From assembly GCA_005879815.1 (NCBI GenBank), contig VBKA01000134.1, forward strand, positions 1-5,084: a DNA stretch of 5,084 bases, given 5' to 3'. The first letter of the stretch is position 1. The number at the start of each line of letters is the position of its first letter. Below the pieces are notes generated by a model. That model was not told where the DNA came from. It was given only the letters and a program-made list of their open reading frames with translations, and searched no databases. Source of the DNA: Chloroflexota bacterium. GTDB taxonomy: Bacteria; Chloroflexota; Limnocylindria; QHBO01. The position numbers and the translations under genes are program-made. Positions 1 to 5,084 of this stretch are shown here, piece by piece.

Positions 1-35
1 GTTTTCATCGATTTCTCCCTCGAGCTTTCGATCCC

Positions 36-48
36 TACCATCACAGGG
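36..48 (+). promoter_or_regulatory. Possible leaderless promoter: TAnnnT -10 box before the GTG start
   Basis: TACCAT at 36-41 fits the TAnnnT -10 pattern and is followed by exactly six bases before the GTG at 48. That is the spacing known for leaderless promoters in Actinobacteria, where transcription begins at the first base of the start codon. The absence of a usable Shine-Dalgarno (only AGG directly touching the GTG) agrees with this. No convincing -35 box is visible around bases 12-18. With 47 bases of upstream sequence and a six-base degenerate motif, chance occurrence is quite possible. Confidence 0.25.
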
Positions 49-803
49 TGGTTACGCTTCGTGACATCGCCCGGCTGGATCTCGGCTACTTCACCATGCC
101 GGATCGCCCAGGCGATCCGCTCTCCGACCAGGCCATCAGCGTGTGCGCCTACCTGATTCGCCATGGGCGCGGTCTCTTTCTCTTCGACACCGGCCTTGCG
201 AAGGCCGACCCCGAGACGGAGGCCTACTACCATCCCGTCCCCTGGCCGGTGGACGCTCAGCTGAAGCGCCTTGGTGTGAAGACCGATGAGATCGCCGCCG
301 TCGCCAATTGCCACCTGCACTTCGACCACTCCGGCGGCAACCGCCACTTCGCGAAGCGCCCGATCTTCGCCCAGCGCACCGAATACGCCGCAGCCCACGA
401 GCCCGACTACACGATGCCGATCGTGGTCGAGTTCGCCGACGCGACCTACGAGCTGCTCGACGGCGAAGCGGAGATCTGGCCCGGCCTGCGGGTCATCCCG
501 ACGCCCGGCCACACCGACGGCCACCAGACGCTGATCGTCGACACCGACCACGGCCGGATTGCGCTGGCCGGCCAGTCGTTCAACACCACCTCGGAGTTCG
601 CTGCGGCCCAGCTCGCCTGGCAGCTCGAGCGAACTGGCTGGCCGCACCCAGCGGGCTATCCGGAGTGGATGGCGCGTCTCGAGGCCTACGAGCCGATTCG
701 GGTCCTCTTCGCCCACGACGTCGCGGTCTGGGAACGCGGCGCGGCCCCACCGCCTCGCCGAGGTCGCGGCCGGAAGCGCGCGTCGGAGGCCCGCCGCCGC
801 TAG
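48..803 (+). CDS. MBL-fold metallo-hydrolase, N-acyl homoserine lactonase-like, with altered metal site
   Basis: A 251-residue protein of the metallo-beta-lactamase superfamily. The Zn-binding signature HLHFDH is at residues 89-94 (H89, H91, D93, H94), followed by PTPGH with H155 and a late FAHD with H223. Length, spacing and the closing 'HD' match the AHL-lactonase (AiiA/AttM) group, which opens the lactone ring of quorum-sensing signals in the cytoplasm. No signal peptide is seen. Oddly, the position expected for the metal-bridging Asp (AiiA D191) reads AGQ, giving Gln176, and the AiiA Tyr194 position is Asn179; lactonase activity is therefore uncertain, and another ester or lactone may be the substrate. 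The tail, about residues 236-251, is arginine-rich and unlike the rest. The GTG start at 48 has no Shine-Dalgarno at proper distance; the frame is open upstream to the edge, but residues before 48 do not look conserved. The gene stands alone on this strand and overlaps the convergent gene by four bases. The fold is confident; the substrate is not. Confidence 0.9.
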   Translation: MVTLRDIARLDLGYFTMPDRPGDPLSDQAISVCAYLIRHGRGLFLFDTGLAKADPETEAYYHPVPWPVDAQLKRLGVKTDEIAAVANCHLHFDHSGGNRHFAKRPIFAQRTEYAAAHEPDYTMPIVVEFADATYELLDGEAEIWPGLRVIPTPGHTDGHQTLIVDTDHGRIALAGQSFNTTSEFAAAQLAWQLERTGWPHPAGYPEWMARLEAYEPIRVLFAHDVAVWERGAAPPPRRGRGRKRASEARRR

Positions 804-808
804 GCGGG
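790..808. terminator. GC-rich hairpin over the two convergent stop codons; possible bidirectional terminator
   Basis: CCCGCC at 790-795 pairs perfectly with GGCGGG at 803-808 around a seven-base loop that holds most of the CTAG shared by both stop codons. Being an inverted repeat, it would form in both transcripts. No T-run follows on either strand, so it is not a classical intrinsic terminator. It lies at the point where convergent transcription should stop, and no other terminator candidate exists between the genes. A six-base GC stem can arise by chance in such GC-rich sequence. Confidence 0.25.
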
Positions 809-3800
809 GATCAACGCGCGGACCCGATCCGCGTGCGGCCTGGCGCCCAGGCGCTCGTATGCGGCGAGTGCCTCGGTCAGGAGCTCATCCCGATGGTCAG
901 GGTTCAGCGAGGCTAGTGCCTCGCGGGTTCGCGCCGTCTCGAACGGGGAGATCGGCTCGAAGCCGGCGATGGCCGCCTGCAGCAGCTCCTGAGCCCGCGG
1001 GATGTCGCCGCCTGCGCCAGCTGCCAGACCCTCCGCGCGATCAGTGCTCGGGCCGACAAGCACCAGCTCGGCCGCGCGTCTGCGAGCTTCTGGTAGGAAG
1101 GCGCGAAGCGCATCCCAGTCCTCGAGCGCGACCAGTGCGTCGAGCATGGCAACCATCTCGACCGGTGGCTCCTCGGCGAAGTTGCGGGCACCAGTGGCCA
1201 GCACGCGCTCGGCCATCGAGCGCCCCGACGATGGATCCCCGAGCGCGTTGGCGGCCATAGCCTGCAGACCTTCAACAAGGCCGACGGGCGCCTCGCTCTT
1301 CGGCATCTCGCCGGCCAGTTCTTGCGCTCGCTCCATCTCGCCACGCTGAGCGAGCACCACCGCGCCCAGCTGGAACCCGCCAAGCGCAAACGGACAGGTG
1401 GTCCCCGCCTCGTCGATCCTGAAGGTTCTGATGTGCTCGTCGAGGTAGCCGGGAATCTCTTCCCATCTTCCGGCGAGGTACAACGCGTTCATGAGCGTCG
1501 ACGTCGAGTGACAGAGATCGTGCACCCGCAGCTCCCGTCCCAGCAGCAGGGCCTCCTCGAGCACCGGGATCATGGCCTCGGCCTGACCGCCCGACCAGGC
1601 GAAGCTGTTCGCCGTCTCGATCGTCATCAGGTGGCGCTCGCGCGGGTCGGCAATCTGCGGTGCCATCGCCAGGATGGGCTTCATCACCTCGAGGCCGCGC
1701 GCAACGTCTTCGTTGGCCATCAGGAGCGCACCCACCATCCGGAGGGCATTGGCAAGCAGCGACTCGTCGCCGCTGTCGCGGGCATACTTCGCGGCAGCTT
1801 CACCGCCGCGGACGCGCTCCTCGAGATCGACCGGATCCGTGCGATGGAACGCCACCCAGCGGAGGCCCGCCGCGGCGCGCAGCATCAGCAGCCACGCACG
1901 TGTGGCCGCGTCGGGCGCCGCGGCAAGGCCAGTTTCCACATGCCGGTCGATCGCATCCGGCTCCATGGGCGTCGAGAATCCGCCCCAGCGGACCGCACCC
2001 ATGCGGGCCGCCTTCATGGCCATGCGCGGCACGGCCGCGCCGGCGTCGGGGAGAGTCTGTCGCAGGGCGATGGCCTGCTCCCACGCCGGGACGGAATGAT
2101 CGCCGTCGTAGCCGGCGTCGTAGTCGTCCCCCAGTTCCTCCAGGGCGGTCGCCCGCTCGTCGTCGTCCGTCGCGAGGTCAGCCGCCAGCTGGTGGAGCTC
2201 GGCCGCCTGGTCGATGGCAAAGCGCTTGCGCGCGGCTGCACCGCCCGCCAGGAAGGCCAGCCTGGCGCGGCGGCGGACCTCGGCCAGCTCGTCCCCGGCA
2301 TCCGGCCAGGCGAGCACTGCCCCCTCACCGAGCGCGGTGCGATAGTGCTGGGCGACGAGCTCCGCGAGCTCCTCCGGGCGGTCGTGGCTAAGCTCCGCAA
2401 GCCACGCCCCGACCGCCGCGTGGGCGCGGCACCTGCGGGCGATCGGCAGACCGGCGTATGCCACGTCACGGATCAGGGCGTGTTTGAACGCGTACTCGAC
2501 GTTGTCGCCGAGGCTCGACGTGGGTCGCATCAGGATCAGGCCTCGCCGCTCGAGGCCATCCAGCTCGGTGGCGACCTGCTGACCGCCCACGGCGTTGACG
2601 AGCGGCTCCTCCCAGAAGATGCGCCCCACGACAGACGCTTCGCGGAGGACGCGGCGTTCGATCTCCGGAAGCGCGTCGATCCGCGCCGTGAGCAGCCCAT
2701 TGATCGTGTCGGGCAGGACGACGGCGTGGCCATCCCCCTCGGCCCGCCAGCGGCCTTCGTGCAGCCTAAGCGCTCCGGCCTCAATGAGGCGGCTGACGAT
2801 CTCCTCCACGAAGAGCGGGTTGCCCTCGGCCGTATCCAGGATCTGGTCACGCATGGGCTCTGGGAGCTCGGTCGCCGCCAGCAGGTCTGCGATCAGCTCG
2901 GTGCTGTGTGCACGGCTCAAGGGGCGAAGGGAGACCGATGTCGCCTCGCTCAGCCCGGACGCAAACGAGGGGTGCGCCTCGGCGAAGGTGGGGCGCGCCG
3001 TGGCCAGCAGCAACATTGGCCCGGTTGCCCGGGAGACGAGTCGCTCGACCATGGCGACGACCTGGTCGCTCGCCCAGTGCAGGTCTTCGATGACCACCGC
3101 GACCGGTCCGGCGACTGCGCAGGCCGAGAGGAACTGCGGCCAGCGCCGAGCGAGCTCGGTGACCACCGCAACCGGTCGACTGCGGTCGAGAGGGTTGTCC
3201 GGCAGTGCGATCCCGGCGGTGGTCGCCAGGGCATAGATCGTGCCCTCGACGTCGGTAGCCGAGAGGCCGGCGGCACTGAGCAGCTCACCCGCTCGCGTCT
3301 TCAGCTTGGCCTGAGCCTCGTCCGCCGCCTCGTCCAGCGAGATGCCACATGCGCCCCGGACGATCTCTGCCAGCGGCCAATAAGTAACGCCTTGCCCAAT
3401 GGCGGGGCACCGTCCGCGGAGGACCTGCAGATCGCCTCGCTCTGTCCCCGCCCGCGCCACGACCTCGGCCACCAGGCGGCTTTTGCCCACGCCGGCGTCG
3501 CCATAGACCATCGCCAGGCGCGGCATCCGGCCCTCGACGACCTCATCGAGCAGGGTCTCGACGATGGAGAGCTCGCGATCGCGGCCGACGACCCTCGCCT
3601 GAAGGTTGCGCGCCGGCCCGGCTTCCACCGCCCCGGCAATGGGTCCGATGAGCGGGTAGGCGACGACGGGCTGCTCCTTCCCTTTCAGGTGCAGCTCGGC
3701 CGGCTCGCCGAAGGCGAACGCGGTTCGGGTCGCGTGCTGCGTCCGCTCCCCGACGAGGACGGATCCCGGCTCGGCAGCGGCCTGCAGGCGCGCGGCGACG

Positions 3801-4363
3801 TTGATGGCGTCCCCGGTCACCATGGGCCGGTCGGGGCGCACCTCGGTCGGGGTGATCACCTCGCCAGTGTTCACACCGATGCGCAGGGCAAGGTCCACAC
3901 CGTGACGGCGTTGGACGTCGGCCGCGACTCCGCCGATGCGGCCGACGATCTCGCTGGCGGCGCTGAGGGCGCGGGCCGCATCGTCCTCGCGGACCCGCGG
4001 CACGCCAAAGACACCAACCGCGGCATCGCCGATGAACTTTTCCACGGTCCCGCCCCAGGCCTGAACCGTGGTCGAGACGAGCGAGAAGTAGGCCTGCAGG
4101 ATCGATCGCAGCCGCTCGGGATCGAGCAGCTCTCCAAGCCGCGTGGAGTCGACCAGGTCGATGAAGACCACCGTGGCGATCTTCCGCTCTTCGGGGCCGG
4201 CTTCGGCTTCGACCGGCTCCCCGCAGTTTGGGCAGAACCGCGCGCCGACGGGGATCGGCGCCCCGCAGCGACGACAGCTCGCAGACAGCTCTGTCCCGCA
4301 GTTGGAGCAGAAACGATTGCCTGCGGGATTCTCCGTGGCGCAGGTGGGGCAGGCCAGGGTCAC
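800..4363 (-). CDS. Zinc ribbon - class III nucleotide cyclase - STAND ATPase - TPR signalling protein
   Basis: A 1187-residue soluble protein. Two CxxC-x10-CxxC zinc ribbons (C5/C8/C19/C22 and C30/C33/C44/C47) lead into a class III adenylate/guanylate cyclase domain, about 60-238. It has both metal Asp (D69 in FID; D113 in GD), purine-contacting K109 and the transition-state pair N188/R192; the second purine-specifying position holds Met181 rather than Asp or Thr. A STAND/AAA_16 NTPase follows, with Walker A GDAGVGKS at 288-295, Walker B VVIEDLHW at 423-430, ATARP at 454-458, GNPLFVEE at 514-521, then a probable winged-helix segment (about 550-592) and FKHALIRDVAY (626-636). Residues about 690-1187 are helical TPR-like repeats. 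No membrane segment or C-terminal LuxR HTH is seen. The layout resembles soluble adenylyl cyclases: cyclic nucleotide production presumably controlled by the ATPase/TPR sensor. The GTG start is needed to keep the first ribbon and lies four bases after the permease stop. The domain order is confident; product (cAMP or cGMP) and ligand are unknown. Confidence 0.93.
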   Translation of the reverse strand: MTLACPTCATENPAGNRFCSNCGTELSASCRRCGAPIPVGARFCPNCGEPVEAEAGPEERKIATVVFIDLVDSTRLGELLDPERLRSILQAYFSLVSTTVQAWGGTVEKFIGDAAVGVFGVPRVREDDAARALSAASEIVGRIGGVAADVQRRHGVDLALRIGVNTGEVITPTEVRPDRPMVTGDAINVAARLQAAAEPGSVLVGERTQHATRTAFAFGEPAELHLKGKEQPVVAYPLIGPIAGAVEAGPARNLQARVVGRDRELSIVETLLDEVVEGRMPRLAMVYGDAGVGKSRLVAEVVARAGTERGDLQVLRGRCPAIGQGVTYWPLAEIVRGACGISLDEAADEAQAKLKTRAGELLSAAGLSATDVEGTIYALATTAGIALPDNPLDRSRPVAVVTELARRWPQFLSACAVAGPVAVVIEDLHWASDQVVAMVERLVSRATGPMLLLATARPTFAEAHPSFASGLSEATSVSLRPLSRAHSTELIADLLAATELPEPMRDQILDTAEGNPLFVEEIVSRLIEAGALRLHEGRWRAEGDGHAVVLPDTINGLLTARIDALPEIERRVLREASVVGRIFWEEPLVNAVGGQQVATELDGLERRGLILMRPTSSLGDNVEYAFKHALIRDVAYAGLPIARRCRAHAAVGAWLAELSHDRPEELAELVAQHYRTALGEGAVLAWPDAGDELAEVRRRARLAFLAGGAAARKRFAIDQAAELHQLAADLATDDDERATALEELGDDYDAGYDGDHSVPAWEQAIALRQTLPDAGAAVPRMAMKAARMGAVRWGGFSTPMEPDAIDRHVETGLAAAPDAATRAWLLMLRAAAGLRWVAFHRTDPVDLEERVRGGEAAAKYARDSGDESLLANALRMVGALLMANEDVARGLEVMKPILAMAPQIADPRERHLMTIETANSFAWSGGQAEAMIPVLEEALLLGRELRVHDLCHSTSTLMNALYLAGRWEEIPGYLDEHIRTFRIDEAGTTCPFALGGFQLGAVVLAQRGEMERAQELAGEMPKSEAPVGLVEGLQAMAANALGDPSSGRSMAERVLATGARNFAEEPPVEMVAMLDALVALEDWDALRAFLPEARRRAAELVLVGPSTDRAEGLAAGAGGDIPRAQELLQAAIAGFEPISPFETARTREALASLNPDHRDELLTEALAAYERLGARPHADRVRALIPA

Positions 4364-4367
4364 GCCG

Positions 4368-5084
4368 CTACATCGGCTCCTGCGAGGTCGCCGGCATCAT
4401 CCGCGAGCCGACCCAGAAGATGACCGCCGCCACCACAAAACCGACGACATAGGCGAGGTCGGCGTAGTGGAGAACGTTGTCGCTGATCACGTTGATCGGT
4501 AGGAACGGGTATCGGGTGTGCAGCTCCTCCCCGTATGACGATTGCTGGAAGGGCAGCGAAACGAGGAAGCCGATCACCAGCGAGACCAGGCCAAGGAGGC
4601 CTGAGGGCAGGGCGGAGAAACTGACGAGCCGCATCGGATCCAGCCGCTGTCTTCGCAGCCACCAGTCGACCAGGACGACCGCCGCCCAGGGGGCAATCCA
4701 GTAGCTGAGGAAGAGCAGGTATCCCTCGAACTTTCCGGCGAAGTCCCCGGAATTCAGGTAGAGCGTGAACAGGAAGCCCAGAACGGCCACCACGAATGCC
4801 GATGCCACGCGCGGGACACGAATCCCTGCCGCGAGCAGGCTGAGCGACCCGGTGTAGTCGTTCAGCGCGTTGACCGCCACGGTGCCCAGGGCGATGGCGA
4901 TCATCGCCAGTCCGCCGAGCAGTCCGCCGCCCAGAATCGTGTTGATCGTACCCACCGAGGGGCCAGTCGCCTTGTCCGCGACAGCCAGGCCAAGGACCTC
5001 GATCCAGCCCGCCCCAAGGGTAAGAGCCAGGAGCGTGACCCAGAAGATGCCGAAGCTCGAGGTGTTCGTCGGCAGATATCGGCT
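4368..5084 (-). CDS. NCS1 family (purine/cytosine permease-like) transporter, C-terminal part, cut by the window edge
   Basis: Only the last 238 residues lie in the window; the frame is open to base 5084, so the N-terminal half is outside. The visible part opens with SRYLP followed by a membrane helix, the typical mid-protein motif of prokaryotic NCS1 permeases (Transp_cyt_pur), and later has IAPWAAVVLVDWW at visible residues 130-142, another family hallmark. About six hydrophobic segments are seen (near 11-33, 51-70, 92-110, 120-142, 153-177, 203-226), as expected for the second half of a 12-helix, 450-500 residue inner-membrane symporter that imports nucleobases, hydantoins, allantoin or thiamine precursors. 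The substrate cannot be told from this half. An internal GTG at 4955 could be mistaken for the start, but the 43 upstream codons are clearly part of the family. The protein ends SQEPM, four bases before the cyclase gene, so the two are probably one operon with the permease first. Confidence 0.88.
   Translation of the reverse strand, partial: SRYLPTNTSSFGIFWVTLLALTLGAGWIEVLGLAVADKATGPSVGTINTILGGGLLGGLAMIAIALGTVAVNALNDYTGSLSLLAAGIRVPRVASAFVVAVLGFLFTLYLNSGDFAGKFEGYLLFLSYWIAPWAAVVLVDWWLRRQRLDPMRLVSFSALPSGLLGLVSLVIGFLVSLPFQQSSYGEELHTRYPFLPINVISDNVLHYADLAYVVGFVVAAVIFWVGSRMMPATSQEPM
4377..4381 (-). promoter_or_regulatory. Likely ribosome binding site AGGAG for the cyclase/STAND gene
   Basis: AGGAG reads on the minus strand inside the last codons of the permease gene, 13 bases before the GTG start at 4363. 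The spacing is longer than the usual 5-9 bases. The permease stop lies between this site and the start, so reinitiation by ribosomes finishing the permease could compensate. No better purine-rich site is closer to the GTG. Confidence 0.45.

Noticed and set aside
559..1260. Plus-strand open frame spanning the end of the hydrolase and the 3' end of the cyclase gene
   Set aside because: Its product is rich in Arg, Pro, Ser and Ala with no domain signature, and it overlaps two well-supported genes in other frames; typical of a high-GC shadow frame.
800..1600. A C-terminal LuxR-type HTH on the cyclase/STAND protein, as in MalT-like regulators
   Set aside because: The last roughly 250 residues read as TPR-like helix pairs ending in AYERLGARPHADRVRAL; no HTH-like sequence is present, so it is not called a DNA-binding regulator.
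1322..4423. A 1033-codon open frame on the plus strand, antisense to the cyclase/STAND gene
   Set aside because: It is in codon register with the minus-strand gene, so it stays open merely because that gene avoids TTA, CTA and TCA codons, as expected at high G+C. Its translation has no recognisable motifs, whereas the minus strand shows zinc ribbons, cyclase, Walker and TPR signatures throughout.
4368..4955. A complete 195-residue membrane protein starting at GTG 4955
   Set aside because: The frame continues without a stop to the window edge, and the extra 43 codons include the NCS1 SRYLP motif and a membrane helix. The GTG is an internal valine and the gene is simply cut by the window.
1..5084. 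CRISPR arrays, insertion-sequence ends, tRNA or other direct repeats
   Set aside because: No spaced repeats, terminal inverted repeats or tRNA-like cloverleaf were seen; nearly the whole window is accounted for by three protein genes with similar codon use.

Overview
The window is high in G+C with strong G/C preference at third codon positions. It is almost fully coding: two convergent transcription units and no gap longer than about 50 bases. The gene set (an AHL-lactonase-like metallo-hydrolase, a zinc-ribbon/class III cyclase/STAND ATPase/TPR protein, an NCS1 permease) fits a soil-type high-GC bacterium such as Actinomycetota (Thermoleophilia-like) or Chloroflexota. There is no RNA gene or phylogenetic marker, so the assignment is a guess from gene style only.

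Layout. (1) Bases 1-47 are a short leader with no gene of their own; the reading frame of the first gene stays open to the window edge. A TAnnnT box six bases before the GTG at 48 would suit a leaderless promoter. (2) Bases 48-803, plus strand: a metallo-beta-lactamase-fold hydrolase of the N-acyl homoserine lactonase type, lacking the usual bridging Asp. (3) Bases 800-4363, minus strand: a 1187-residue multidomain protein with two zinc ribbons, a class III nucleotide cyclase domain, a STAND/AAA_16 NTPase and a long TPR-like tail. (4) Bases 4368-5084, minus strand: the C-terminal 238 residues of an NCS1 (purine/cytosine family) permease, running off the right edge. The first internal GTG of this frame (4955) is not the true start, because the frame continues with family-like sequence to base 5084.

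How they relate. The permease and the cyclase protein lie head-to-tail on the minus strand with only four bases between them, so they are probably co-transcribed and translationally coupled. This suggests, but does not prove, that nucleobase-type uptake and cyclase/STAND signalling are linked. The metallo-hydrolase is on the opposite strand and converges on them. Its stop codon and that of the cyclase gene share the palindrome CTAG at 800-803, within a small GC-rich hairpin. No mobile element, CRISPR array, tRNA or rRNA was seen. Nothing here is clearly a new system; the most unusual points are the altered metal site of the hydrolase and the permease-cyclase pairing.
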